Origin: Nitrospira sp.
GTDB lineage: Bacteria > Nitrospirota > Nitrospiria > Nitrospirales > Nitrospiraceae
NCBI GenBank assembly: GCA_030123625.1
Contig: CP126121.1
Coordinates: 2,272,179-2,336,178, forward strand
DNA: 64,000 bases
Direction of reading: 5' to 3'
The notes beneath the pieces were generated by a model. It saw only the letters and a program-made list of their open reading frames with translations. It was not told the origin of the DNA and did no database searches. This document shows, one piece after another, positions 45,268-53,725 of the stretch; the first letter of the stretch is position 1; every line of letters begins with the position of its first letter. The translations under genes were made by a program, and so were the position numbers.

Positions 45268-45960
45268 TTATCGTGACGGTGAGCCCGTTGAAGGGTGTGC
45301 GCGCTCCTTCCATCCCAACAGCGACTCTTCCGCTAGGTTTAAATACTCCACCACATCGTGATCGCTGACCTGTGCAAAATCGAGATAGTGGTTCCCCACG
45401 GCCCAGAACGGATCCGGTGTGGCAAGGACGACTAATTCATCCACCTGTCGGCGAGCCTCTCGAATAGTCTCCACTGGGCCGACCGGAATAGCGCCAATCA
45501 GGCGGCGTGGTTTGAGGTGTTTGATGGATTCGACGGATGCGAAGAACGTGGACCCGGTAGCTATTCCATCATCCACGAGGATGACGATGCGGTCGGTCAG
45601 CAAGGGCAACCGGCGATCCTGGCGGTAGAGGTCCTGCCGCCGAGCAATCTCTCGTTGCTGCTCTTGCACCACCTCCTCGAGGTCTGAACGAGAAAGGCCG
45701 TATGCGGCCATTGCGTCAGGGTTCAGGTAGATCGTCCCTGTTTCACCCACCGCGCCTAGCGCATATTCGGGATTATCCGGCGCTCCCAGCTTGCGGGTGA
45801 TGAAGACATCCAGCGGAAGATGCAGTCCCACGCTCAGCTGATAGCCAACGGCTGCCCCCCCACGTGGAAGCGCCAGAATGATGGCTGTGGGGTCGCCACG
45901 ATATTGGATCAAACGTTCGACGAGCCGTCGACCTGCCTCTTCTCGATTCCTGAACGTCAC
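45268..45960 (-). CDS. Phosphoribosyltransferase-fold protein
   Basis: A 230-residue type I phosphoribosyltransferase. LALPRGGAAVGYQLS near residue 30, DVFITRKLGAPDNPEYALGA, and the PRPP motif VILVDDGIATGST near residue 127 are intact. Proteins of this subgroup are common near Usp and heat-shock genes in stress clusters; the nucleobase substrate is not known. Start is GTG 45960 with GGAAGGGAG upstream. It is followed closely by the BCAM0308-type gene. Confidence 0.9.
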   Translation of the reverse strand: MTFRNREEAGRRLVERLIQYRGDPTAIILALPRGGAAVGYQLSVGLHLPLDVFITRKLGAPDNPEYALGAVGETGTIYLNPDAMAAYGLSRSDLEEVVQEQQREIARRQDLYRQDRRLPLLTDRIVILVDDGIATGSTFFASVESIKHLKPRRLIGAIPVGPVETIREARRQVDELVVLATPDPFWAVGNHYLDFAQVSDHDVVEYLNLAEESLLGWKERAHPSTGSPSR

Positions 45961-45992
45961 GCTTCTCCCTTCCGCTCACTCAACTTTCTGGT

Positions 45993-46145
45993 CTACATGA
46001 GCCCGCTTGTCACGCCGATTCCAATCAAGAACAGCGCTATGAAGATTAGGATAAGCATGAGAAGCACATGGTGATGTGGCCCAGTCTCTTTCTGGTCCCA
46101 ATGAACCTCCCACGGAATTTCAAGATAGCGAGGATGACGAAACAT
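45993..46145 (-). CDS. Small single-span membrane protein, 50 residues
   Basis: Translation of the minus strand gives MFRHPRYLEIPWEVHWDQ, a His-rich turn (GPHHH), then one strongly hydrophobic span (VLLMLILIFIALFLIGIGV) and a TAG stop. AAAGGGG lies seven bases before the ATG. It is located between hsp20 and the phosphoribosyltransferase on the same strand, 33 bases from the latter. Too short for many gene finders. Family not recognised; the clear ribosome site and clean N-in amphipathic start support it. Confidence 0.65.
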   Translation of the reverse strand: MFRHPRYLEIPWEVHWDQKETGPHHHVLLMLILIFIALFLIGIGVTSGLM

Positions 46146-46164
46146 GATATCCCCTTTCCTCGAA

Positions 46165-46235
46165 GAAGGCTGAGGATTTAAGGTAGAGCTAGGGACAGCC
46201 GGTCGATGTTTCCCTTCGCCTTAACCTGAACCTTC
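46165..46235. repeat. Hairpin repeat downstream of hsp20
   Basis: GAAGGCTGAGGATTTAAGGT (from 46165) and CTTCGCCTTAACCTGAACCTTC (46214-46235) form an imperfect inverted repeat of the same family as 2379, 4381 and 29311. It ends a few bases before the hsp20 stop, so it may act as a transcript end or processing site for hsp20. Confidence 0.6.
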
Positions 46236-46240
46236 CTCCC

Positions 46241-46714
46241 TCACGTTACTTTCACTTCAATCGCTTTGGGCTTGGCCTTCTCCGACTTTGGAAGATGCAC
46301 CTTCAGCACCCCGTCCTTGTACTCGGCATTGACCTTGGATCCATCGGCATCTTCGGGAAGGGTAAAGCTTCGCATAAAGCTGCCGTACGCTCGTTCGACG
46401 CGGTGATACTTCTTGCCTTTTTCTTCCTTCTCGTATTTCCGTTCACCACTGATCGCAAGGACATCGTCATGGACGTTGATCTTGATTTCCTCTTTCTTCA
46501 TTTCGGGAATCTCAGCTTTGATCACGTACTCCTTCTCGTCTTCCGAGATGTCCACGAGCGGCGACCACTCCGCGACGGTGATGGCCTCCTTCTTGTCGCC
46601 ACCGGTAGGAACCGGTGTGCGGCCGAAGAGGCTCGAAAGTCGTTTCTCCATCTCCTCGATTTCCTTGAAGGGATTCCATCGTGTCGTCGGTTCCCATCTT
46701 GTCAGTCCGCTCAT
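46241..46714 (-). CDS. Hsp20/alpha-crystallin small heat-shock protein
   Basis: ATP-independent chaperone of 157 residues. The alpha-crystallin domain runs from about residue 50 (SPLVDISEDEKEYVIKAEIP) to the GVLKVHLPK motif, with a C-terminal extension KPKAIEVKV. RWEPTTRWNPFKEIEEMEKRL (21-residue region at 6-26) is the usual N-terminal arm. Start is ATG 46714, with AAGGAGG 8 bases upstream; an in-frame codon 45 bases further out is rejected. It leads a long run of minus-strand stress genes. Confidence 0.95.
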   Translation of the reverse strand: MSGLTRWEPTTRWNPFKEIEEMEKRLSSLFGRTPVPTGGDKKEAITVAEWSPLVDISEDEKEYVIKAEIPEMKKEEIKINVHDDVLAISGERKYEKEEKGKKYHRVERAYGSFMRSFTLPEDADGSKVNAEYKDGVLKVHLPKSEKAKPKAIEVKVT

Positions 46715-47047
46715 AATCTTTGCCTCCTTATATGAATTGATTGAGAGTCGAAGTCTCATTTCGATATTTGTGCATCGATAGTGCCAATGGCCCTATCCAC
46801 GAGAAAATGCAGCGTTCTAGATTCAATTGGGACTGAAGAAAGAGAACTTTTGTGGCATTACGGGACAGTGACATCCATAAGGCTGTTGCCTCTTTCGACA
46901 TCCCAACGAGTGAATCCTTAGTTCCGTTATGCCGCGTCTGCAGGACGGTGGCGCATCTTGCTTCCGTTGATTCTTCACAGACCGTGATTATCTGAGAGTC
47001 GAAGGAGGTGTGGTGAGCCGAGAGATGTCGGCAGTTTAGGTTGGTGA
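46715..47047. other. Divergent intergenic region upstream of hsp20
   Basis: No credible gene. It must contain the hsp20 promoter, reading leftward. The segment directly before the candidate RNA at 47048 contains GAAGGAGGTG at about 47000, which looks like a ribosome site but has no reading frame behind it. Confidence 0.4.
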
Positions 47048-47275
47048 CCCGCTCTTGTGCAGCCAGCGTGCAAAGGACGCGGGCGTTGTCTCGGTAGCGG
47101 GGTCAAGGTTCAAGGGACGCGCTTTCGATCGTCGGTGCCACTAGGCACGGCCGTAGATGGAAGGCCAAGTGAGATTGAGGCGCGGGGCAATCAGCCTTAA
47201 GCGACTGAAGGGTTGCCGAACATGACCTCGATCAGAAGGCAGCCCCCGTGGACCACACAAGAGCGGGCTTTTTTT
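47048..47275 (+). ncRNA. Candidate structured RNA closed by a 12-bp helix and ending in a T-run
   Basis: CCCGCTCTTGTG (47048-47059) is perfectly complementary to CACAAGAGCGGG (47256-47267), which is followed by C and seven T (47269-47275). Internal pairings include GTGCC/GGCAC around ACTA (near 47135-47148) and GGGGTCA..TTC with GAA..TGACCTC. About 228 bases with no open frame. The shape, paired ends followed by a T-run, fits a stable RNA such as 6S RNA, but I do not see motifs that prove 6S, RNase P or tmRNA identity. Confidence 0.45.
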
Positions 47276-47977
47276 ATGCTGTGCGACCCCATCATCAAAA
47301 ATCAATTAACCCCTCGTCGCAATGTCTTATCAACATAGATCTCAAAAACATCACATCAACTCGTAGGTAACAAGTGAAATGTCGTGATGGAAGAAAAGCG
47401 AGAGCGGAGGCGGGTCTAGAGAGCTGTTTGTGAAAGCTGGAGGTCTTGGAAGGGTTTAGGCTTCCCGCTCGGTACCGGCGGGCCTGCTCACCGCCCCAGC
47501 GCTCGACCTCGATTCCTTGAGTGTTCCTCTCACCGAGGCCTCCGCTCACCATTTAGATAACCGTCTTTCGCGGGAAATCAATGGATGCAGTTGACCGTCT
47601 TGACCAGCCTGCTGACGAATCACTGTGGCGGAATAGGGCAATAGAAGCCAGGCGAATGGCTTCGATGCCGCTGTTTCCCCTCTCAGAAGCGAGATCCAGA
47701 ATCGTGTGAAGTCATCACCTTAGTCTCAGGCGCCGTTCGTACGTTTGCATAAAGAATTTCGCCGCACCACATGCGCGGCATATGAGATGCAAAGATCAAG
47801 AAAGCAGGTCACGAAAGTTATTCTTCGTTCACCGGACTGTCCAGAGCTGACGTGGGGTATTTGCGAGATCAAGCTGAGACGAAAGGGGCAACCGACTGAC
47901 CACAAGAGGTCCCCGGCTGTTCTGTGTCGAACGCCGCTGTTTGGACCACTAAACTAAAAATAGAGAAGGAGGTACTC
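47276..47977. other. Gene-poor region before the PepSY gene
   Basis: About 700 bases without a convincing gene. The first 100 bases are AT-rich. Short open frames exist on both strands (for example 47295-47552 minus) but lack ribosome sites and recognisable pattern. Confidence 0.4.
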
Positions 47978-48328
47978 ATGAGACAGCGATCATTCACCCT
48001 GTTCGCCTTGGCCTTGTTATTGGCAGCCGGGACACTTGCCGTCGCCGGAGCAGCCTACGCTGACGAAAAAGAAAAGAAGGGAAAGGCAGGGATGGCCGCA
48101 GCAGCCAAGGTGACGATCGATCAAGCGATCAACACGGCATCGGAGAAGGTGGCAGGGAAGGTCATCGAAGCCGAGTTGGAACACAAACATAACAAGCTCG
48201 TCTGGGAAGTCGAGGTTGTCACGGCAGAGAACAAGGTGATGGAGGTCCACATCGACGCCGACACAGGCGCCGTGATCGATGTGGAGGAGGAAAAGGCGAA
48301 GCCGACAAAATCTCCTAAGATGAGATGA
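47978..48328 (+). CDS. Secreted PepSY-domain protein
   Basis: An exported protein of 116 residues: signal peptide (FTLFALALLLAAGTLAVAGAAYA) and one PepSY repeat (ITIDQAI-like VTIDQAINTASEKVAGKVIEAEL in part, then LVWEVEVVTAENKVMEVHID in part). PepSY domains bind or inhibit proteases or act as periplasmic ligand-binding modules. GAAGGAGGT precedes ATG 47978, which decides the start over an upstream in-frame codon. It stands alone and shows no operon partner. Confidence 0.92.
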   Translation: MRQRSFTLFALALLLAAGTLAVAGAAYADEKEKKGKAGMAAAAKVTIDQAINTASEKVAGKVIEAELEHKHNKLVWEVEVVTAENKVMEVHIDADTGAVIDVEEEKAKPTKSPKMR

Positions 48329-48814
48329 AAAATATCGTCAATGGCTGCGAGCGCGCGACCGGCGAAGCGCTGCATCCCGCTTCAAGAGAGGAAGGAGCGA
48401 GTCGTCTTTGATCTCGCCCGACCATTTTCACTTCATAACGAGTTGGCCGTCGCGATCGGATTCCGTCTTAGGCGTCGCCGTCAGGTCCTCGCCGAAGTCA
48501 AACGCCAAGACTCGGCGATACATACACGTTTCCGCAAGATCTGAATTGAGAGGTCTGAAAGCTCCGTCCATCCTCAAATTCCCCGATGACCTTTCGGGGG
48601 TTCCGCCGGTTTCATGGCTTCTGAGTCCCTGTCGAGGCTATGTGGAGCCGCAAGGAATCACCTCGCCGGTTCCGGCGCATCCTACGAGAGTGACCAGCCC
48701 AATTCCACCGATGAATCGCATCAGTACATTTCACAAGAATCTCCTCGAATAGATTAGGTTCAAGCAAGTAGCTTCTCTTCATCGACCACGGGAGACGCTG
48801 TTCCGCATTGCCTG
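48329..48814. other. Intergenic region with one candidate micro-lipoprotein
   Basis: No normal-sized gene. Only the 27-codon minus-strand frame at 48638-48721 attracts attention. The rest shows short frames on both strands without ribosome sites. Confidence 0.4.
48638..48721 (-). CDS. Possible 27-residue entericidin-like lipoprotein
   Basis: The frame reads MRFIGGIGLVTLVGCAGTG and a few more residues. A short hydrophobic signal leads into a good lipobox (LVGC), so it could be a micro-lipoprotein like entericidins. GAGGAG lies about 19 bases upstream of the ATG, further than ideal. Very short frames of this kind can occur by chance. Confidence 0.3.
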   Translation of the reverse strand: MRFIGGIGLVTLVGCAGTGEVIPCGST

Positions 48815-49402
48815 CTACGGCCGCTTGAAATGCACTCGTCGGTTCGATTGCCAGCAGGCCTCACTGTGCTCGGTGCAGAAGGGCCGTTCTTTTCCGTAAC
48901 TGAGGATGCGGAGTTGCGACGCGGCCACCCCGAGGTCTTGCAGATAGCGCTTGGCGGCCTGAGCGCGCCGTTCCCCCAGGACGAGGTTGTACGCACTGGT
49001 GCCCCGCTCATCACAGTGGCCTTCGATCACGATCGTTTGGTCCGGCTGCGCCTGGAGAATCGTGGCCGCGGCTTTGAGACCCGTTCGCGCCTCACGGCGG
49101 AGCGCATATTGATCAAAATCGAAATACACGTCGGCGAGCTCGGCCACCGGTTCGCTCGGCGGAGGGATCGGGTTGGATGGAGACTCCACGGCAGCCGGCT
49201 GTTCCGGCAGACGCATCTCCGGGGCTTCCACGCGAGCCGGGGGCGCGACTTTCGCCGCCTCGTCCTCAGGAAAGGGACGGGATACGGAAGCTTGATCCTC
49301 CATCCCGCTCATGACTCTCCGGCCGCTACAGCCCGCTACAATCGTGAGCACCATCACCCACAGCACGAGCCTGTCCCGCCCGCGTCGTCTCTGAAGCGAC
49401 AT
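48815..49402 (-). CDS. pal: Peptidoglycan-associated lipoprotein Pal
   Basis: Outer-membrane lipoprotein of 195 residues that anchors the outer membrane to peptidoglycan in the Tol-Pal system. Signal and lipobox are MVLTIVAGC (Cys25). A Pro-rich linker leads to the OmpA C-terminal domain: VYFDFDQYALRREAR, then IEGHCDERGTSAYNLVLGE (19 residues) with the peptidoglycan-binding Asp and Arg, then RRVHFKR at the end. No tol genes are next to it, unlike the usual tolB-pal arrangement. It follows a frameshifted secreted-protein gene after 12 bases. Confidence 0.93.
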   Translation of the reverse strand: MSLQRRRGRDRLVLWVMVLTIVAGCSGRRVMSGMEDQASVSRPFPEDEAAKVAPPARVEAPEMRLPEQPAAVESPSNPIPPPSEPVAELADVYFDFDQYALRREARTGLKAAATILQAQPDQTIVIEGHCDERGTSAYNLVLGERRAQAAKRYLQDLGVAASQLRILSYGKERPFCTEHSEACWQSNRRVHFKRP

Positions 49403-49414
49403 CCGTCCTCCTCG

Positions 49415-49752
49415 TCATCGCACATGAACGGATCGAGCAATCAAACCATCTGGGGTCTTCAGGTACGTGATATCCGCCTTCTCACCGACTTGGACGTCCG
49501 CTAACTGAGCGTCCTGCTTCCCCCTCGTAATCTTCGTATCCGTCGGCACACGAGCTCCGACCACGAGCGCTTCCTGATGCGGGAGCGGGACTTCCACCAC
49601 GATGGTCTGAGGATCGACGGTGATGTCCGTCGCGACCACGGTCCCCTGACCGTTCGCTGGAGGGTCTCTGCAGAGTCAGTGGTCACAGCGAATGCCAGGC
49701 TTGTCCCTCCACAGGCGAGAAGAACGACAGGGATGTAGGCTTTCATCCTCAT
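49415..49752 (-). pseudogene. Secreted small protein split by a one-base frameshift
   Basis: The first segment, MRMKAYIPVVLLACGG with a signal peptide ending SLAFAVTTDSAE, is in one frame. The rest (GQGTVVATDITVDPQTIVVE, then DAQLADVQVGEKADITYLK) is in another and ends at 49415. One extra base in the CCC run near 49664 would join them as SAETPPANGQG. The joined product would be a periplasmic beta-rich protein of about 110 residues, followed 12 bases later by pal. Either the gene is inactivated or the assembly has an indel here. Family not recognised. Confidence 0.6.
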
Positions 49753-50032
49753 AGAACCGACCGTCATTCCACTGCCGATGATTCGGCGCGGGATCTCGCC
49801 AACTCTAATCTGGATTTCGGCAAGAAGAATGCCACCCAATGTGGTCAAGGGAGGCGGTATAACTAATTGGAAACTGCCACGTTGAATCAAACATCCAGTG
49901 TGAGAAACAGAACCTCTGTGAGGAAATCTGCTACAACCATTCGCATCTTGATGTTGCCAAAGGGCACAGGAATTCCTGACAAGGCGGAGCGAGAATGGAT
50001 CTAAGCGCGGTGGAACGATAACGCTACCACTC

Positions 50033-50479
50033 ATGGAAAATCGGCAATTGGAGCGACCAGTGGTCTGGGAGGCCTTCCCCTCCTGGGCACAGTTCAGTTG
50101 GCTCTACTTCTTGAGCGCCATATCCGTCTTACGTGCGGCATTGTTCCATAGATTTGGCGTGGGTGGCTGGGAAATGTGGGTGATAGGGGCAGGGATCCTG
50201 CTGGCTTGCGCCGCGCTACTGCGGCACTGGGCGCACTACGAGCTCACAAGGGATCAGATCATGGTGCGCAACGGCTATACAGGACACGAGATTCAATCCA
50301 TTCTTTTGAGTGATATTCGCGAGGTGACGGTTCGGCAAGGTTTCGCCGCACGGTTTTTCGGAATCGGTACGTTGGTCATTCATTCACGGACCATCGATCG
50401 AATGCTTTCCTTACGAGGAGTGTGCGATCCTGAAGGAGTGAAGATTCATATCGAAGCCCTGGCCTGGAAGGAACATTGA
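50033..50479 (+). CDS. Membrane protein with bacterial PH (DUF304-like) domain
   Basis: A 148-residue protein with two membrane segments in the first half (FSWLYFLSAISVLRAALF and MWVIGAGILLACAALLRHW) followed by a bPH-type domain (YELTRDQIMVRNGYTGHEIQSI in part, LLSDIREVTVRQGF, GTLVIHS). This layout is that of YdbS/YdbT-like and related small membrane proteins of unknown function. It starts on the plus strand just after the frameshifted minus-strand gene region. The following gene begins about 100 bases later. Confidence 0.8.
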   Translation: MENRQLERPVVWEAFPSWAQFSWLYFLSAISVLRAALFHRFGVGGWEMWVIGAGILLACAALLRHWAHYELTRDQIMVRNGYTGHEIQSILLSDIREVTVRQGFAARFFGIGTLVIHSRTIDRMLSLRGVCDPEGVKIHIEALAWKEH

Positions 50480-50576
50480 GCGGCGATGAATTCACAGCCG
50501 GTGGGTGCATGAAAAGGGTGGTTGCTGCCTTGCATATGACCTGTCGAGTCTGTCTGGAGACACGTCCGGTGCTGCA

Positions 50577-51569
50577 ATGATGAGAATCGCGCTGACCGGC
50601 GATGTGATGCTCGGACGTTTGGTGGATCAATATGTCATCCAAAACCGATCTGTGCGTCCCGATGCGCTGTGGAGCGATGTGTTACCGGTTATGCTGGGTG
50701 CCGATTGCCGATTGGTCAACTTGGAGTGCGTGATCAGCAGTCACGGAGAAGAATGGCATCCGGCCACGAAGGCGTTTCACTTTCGTGCCGGACCTCGCGC
50801 CATTGAGTTTCTCTCAGCCGCCCGGATCAACGGCGTGACCTTGGCGAATAATCATGTGCTGGATTACGGCCCTGAAGCCTTGCTGGATTGCTTCAATCTG
50901 CTCGACCAAGCCGGTATCAAACGAACCGGCGCTGGAGCGGCGATCGAAGAAGCACTTGCTCCTTTTGTGCTCGACTTGCCCGGAGGCCGCGTGGCCGTCG
51001 TGGCTCTGACGGATAATGAGCCGGAATGGGAAGCGACAAACACGAAGCCAGGCGTGAATTACATCGCGTACAGCGACCGCGGGCTGAAAGAGCCGTACCG
51101 ATCGCGAATCATTCAAGCTCTGCTGTCGGCGCGACGGCAAGCAGACTCCGTGATCATCAGCGCCCACGTCGGTCCGAACTGGGGCGCGCCGTCGAAGGCA
51201 ATCCAGTCGCTCGCGCACGAGCTTCTCAACATGGGTGCCGACCTCTACTGGGGCCACTCCAACCATACGCCTCAAGGCATCGAAGTCTACAAGGGGAAAG
51301 CCATTCTCTATTCGACCGGGGATTTTGTTGATGACTATATGGTCGACCGGAATGAGCGCAATGACCTTTCGTTCCTGTTTATGCTCGAAGTGGAGCAAGG
51401 GAGTCTGGTGCGTATCAGGCTTTATCCGACCTGTATCGAGAACCTTGGCGTCAGACGGGCCAATGAGAAGGAATGGGGATTCCTTGCTCGAACGATGCAG
51501 ACGAAGTGCAAGCCGTTTGGAACCGTCATGAGTGTACAGGGACAGGTAGGAACGATCACCGTGAAGTGA
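50577..51569 (+). CDS. CapA/YwtB-like metallophosphatase-fold protein
   Basis: A 330-residue protein of the CapA family, linked to poly-gamma-glutamate capsule synthesis in Bacillus. The metal-site motifs are visible: GDVMLGR near the start, [18 protein letters not shown], and [10 protein letters not shown] later. No signal peptide is present with ATG 50577 as the start, which is chosen because the fold begins with [12 protein letters not shown]; an in-frame codon 72 bases upstream is rejected. No capB or capC is nearby, so a role in capsule synthesis is doubtful. It precedes archease by 23 bases. Confidence 0.88.
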   Translation: MMRIALTGDVMLGRLVDQYVIQNRSVRPDALWSDVLPVMLGADCRLVNLECVISSHGEEWHPATKAFHFRAGPRAIEFLSAARINGVTLANNHVLDYGPEALLDCFNLLDQAGIKRTGAGAAIEEALAPFVLDLPGGRVAVVALTDNEPEWEATNTKPGVNYIAYSDRGLKEPYRSRIIQALLSARRQADSVIISAHVGPNWGAPSKAIQSLAHELLNMGADLYWGHSNHTPQGIEVYKGKAILYSTGDFVDDYMVDRNERNDLSFLFMLEVEQGSLVRIRLYPTCIENLGVRRANEKEWGFLARTMQTKCKPFGTVMSVQGQVGTITVK

Positions 51570-51592
51570 CCGGCATTGTGCCTGAAAGATCT

Positions 51593-52042
51593 ATGATCAT
51601 GCAGACCCCTTCTTCTGAGACCGCACAGGGAAGCTGGGAACATTTCCCGCACGAAGCCGATATCGGTGTGCGAGGAATGGGCATGACGAAGGAAACGGCG
51701 TTTGAACAGGCAGGGCTTGCCTTAACCGCCGTGATCACTGAGCCAACGTCGGTTGCTCCGGCGCAAGCTGTGTCCATTACGTGTGAAGCGCCTGACGATG
51801 AATTGCTGTTGGTCGATTGGCTGAATGCCCTTATTTATGAAATGGCCACGCGGAGGATGCTGTTCAGCCGGTTCTCCGTGCGACTCAACGACCATTCGCT
51901 CCACGCGACGGCGTGGGGAGAGAGAATCGAGATAATTCGGCATCAACCGGCCGTCGAAGCGAAAGGTGCAACGTACACCGAACTGTCGGTGAAGCAGGAT
52001 GAGCAGGGTCGCTGGATAGCGCAATGCGTGGTGGATGTGTGA
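51593..52042 (+). CDS. Archease, RtcB activator
   Basis: A 149-residue protein with the archease pattern: [16 protein letters not shown] at the start with the metal-binding Asp, [17 protein letters not shown] in the middle and [22 protein letters not shown] near the end. Archease speeds guanylylation and turnover of the RNA ligase RtcB, encoded immediately downstream. The ATG chosen is 51593; longer in-frame starts overlap the CapA-like gene. Confidence 0.93.
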   Translation: MIMQTPSSETAQGSWEHFPHEADIGVRGMGMTKETAFEQAGLALTAVITEPTSVAPAQAVSITCEAPDDELLLVDWLNALIYEMATRRMLFSRFSVRLNDHSLHATAWGERIEIIRHQPAVEAKGATYTELSVKQDEQGRWIAQCVVDV

Positions 52043-52084
52043 CAGGCTGTTGAAAAAGCCTGCGTATGGAAGCATGAGGTGTTT

Positions 52085-53515
52085 ATGGATCTCAACCTGT
52101 TGAAACGACGCGGACGAGACGAATGGCATATTTCTCCTCGAGGTAAGATGCGGGTGCCTGGTGTGATCTATGCCACTGAAGATTTAATTCACGGCATGGA
52201 CGAGAAAGTCTACGAGCAAGTAACCAATGTTGCGACGTTGCCGGGCATTGTGAAGGCTTCCTACGCGATGCCTGATGCCCATTGGGGTTATGGGTTTCCC
52301 ATCGGCGGGGTCGCCGCGTTCGACCCCGATCTGGGGGGTGTCGTGTCCGCGGGCGGCGTGGGGTTCGACATTTCTTGTGGAGTCCGTCTGCTCCGTACCG
52401 GGCTTGTGGTCGAGGACATTCAACCGGTGAAAGAACCGCTGGCTGAAGCCTTGTTTCACCGCATTCCTGCCGGTGTCGGAAGCAGGGGGAAGGTGCACTT
52501 GGATCGGTACGAGATGCATGCCATGCTCGCCGGGGGGGCGAAATGGGCTGTGGGAAAAGGTTATGGGATGCATGAGGATTTGGAATTCATCGAAGAGCGC
52601 GGCTGTATGGCCGATGCCAAGCCTGAGAATGTCTCGGATTATGCCAAGAAGCGCCAGCAGGATGAGATGGGGACGCTGGGCTCCGGGAACCACTATCTCG
52701 AAGTGCAACGGGTCGCGCAGGTATTCGATGCGGAGGTCGGCGCTGTTTTCGGAGTGCGCGAAGGCGACGTCGTCGTGAGCATTCATTGCGGTTCACGAGG
52801 GCTCGGTCATCAGATCGGGACTGAGTTTTTGAAGAGCATGGTCACGACCGCAGCGCGGCACCACATCGATTTGCCGGACCGTGAACTGGCCTGCGCCCCT
52901 ATCAATTCCGAGGTCGGACAGGAGTATCTCGGCGCGATGCGGGCGGCGATCAACTGCGCGCTGGCCAACCGACAGATCATCACGCATCTCGTCAGAGAGG
53001 TTTTCGCCGACATCTTGCCAGAGGCTACCCTCTCGCTGCTGTACGACGTTTCCCATAACACCTGCAGGGTCGAGGAGCATGTGATCGATGGAGTACTGAC
53101 CCGCCTCTTCGTCCATCGCAAGGGAGCCACGAGGGCGTTCGGCCCCCGCCATCCCGATCTTCCTCCGTCACTCCGAACGGTAGGGCAACCGGTCCTGATC
53201 GGTGGAACGATGGGAACAGCTTCATATGTGCTGGTAGGAACAGAGGAGAGTATGGCACTGGCCTATGGGTCCGCCTGTCATGGAGCCGGGCGAAGTATGA
53301 GCCGGCACCAAGCATTACGGCAGTGGCATGGCCGCGATGTGGTGAAGGAGTTGGCGACGCGCGGGATTCTGATTCGCAGTCCATCCATGAGAGGAATCGC
53401 TGAGGAAGCGCCGGGCGCCTACAAGGATGTCAGCGAGGTGGTCGACGCGGCGGGTGATGCGAACCTGGCGCGAAAGGTAGCAAGACTTGAACCGCTCGTG
53501 TGCGTCAAGGGATAA
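52085..53515 (+). CDS. rtcB: tRNA-splicing/RNA-repair ligase RtcB
   Basis: Joins 2',3'-cyclic phosphate or 3'-phosphate RNA ends to 5'-OH ends using GTP and Mn2+ (476 residues). Family motifs visible are MPDAHWGYGFPIGGVAAFD (19 residues), GGVGFDISCGVRL with the metal-binding Cys, LGSGNHYLEVQ, HCGSRGLGHQIG, and the late RSPSMRGIAEEAP. GAGGTG precedes ATG 52085. It is 42 bases behind archease and probably in its operon. No rtcA, rtcR or RNA target is nearby. Confidence 0.96.
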   Translation: MDLNLLKRRGRDEWHISPRGKMRVPGVIYATEDLIHGMDEKVYEQVTNVATLPGIVKASYAMPDAHWGYGFPIGGVAAFDPDLGGVVSAGGVGFDISCGVRLLRTGLVVEDIQPVKEPLAEALFHRIPAGVGSRGKVHLDRYEMHAMLAGGAKWAVGKGYGMHEDLEFIEERGCMADAKPENVSDYAKKRQQDEMGTLGSGNHYLEVQRVAQVFDAEVGAVFGVREGDVVVSIHCGSRGLGHQIGTEFLKSMVTTAARHHIDLPDRELACAPINSEVGQEYLGAMRAAINCALANRQIITHLVREVFADILPEATLSLLYDVSHNTCRVEEHVIDGVLTRLFVHRKGATRAFGPRHPDLPPSLRTVGQPVLIGGTMGTASYVLVGTEESMALAYGSACHGAGRSMSRHQALRQWHGRDVVKELATRGILIRSPSMRGIAEEAPGAYKDVSEVVDAAGDANLARKVARLEPLVCVKG

Positions 53516-53725
53516 GAGCAAAGGGACGGTGTAAGGCGGTATGAGTCAAGAATCCTTCCCTAACAACCGGGACCTTGCAGGAATTGAGCAACCAACGGTT
53601 TCGTCAGTGTCCTTGTTGACCATGAGCTTCGTTGGGATGGCGGCAAGTACTTCGCAAGGTGCATGGCTGTATTCGTGGTCAGGTTGAGACGGCTCCGATT
53701 TGTTCTCACATAAAGGGAGGACTCC

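Noticed and set aside
44292-45368. A 358-codon plus-strand open frame across the Usp, BCAM0308 and phosphoribosyltransferase region
   Set aside because: It overlaps three genes on the other strand, has no ribosome site and no recognisable domain.
47048-47275. RNase P RNA or tmRNA
   Set aside because: The conserved RNase P core words, the tmRNA tRNA-like end and the CCA tail are not present.
47295-47552. 85-codon minus-strand gene in the gap before the PepSY gene
   Set aside because: Composition unlike a protein, no ribosome site, no family pattern.
49415-49752. Programmed ribosomal frameshift in the secreted-protein gene
   Set aside because: No slippery heptamer or downstream structure seen; a one-base indel in a C run is simpler and matches the other breaks in the window.
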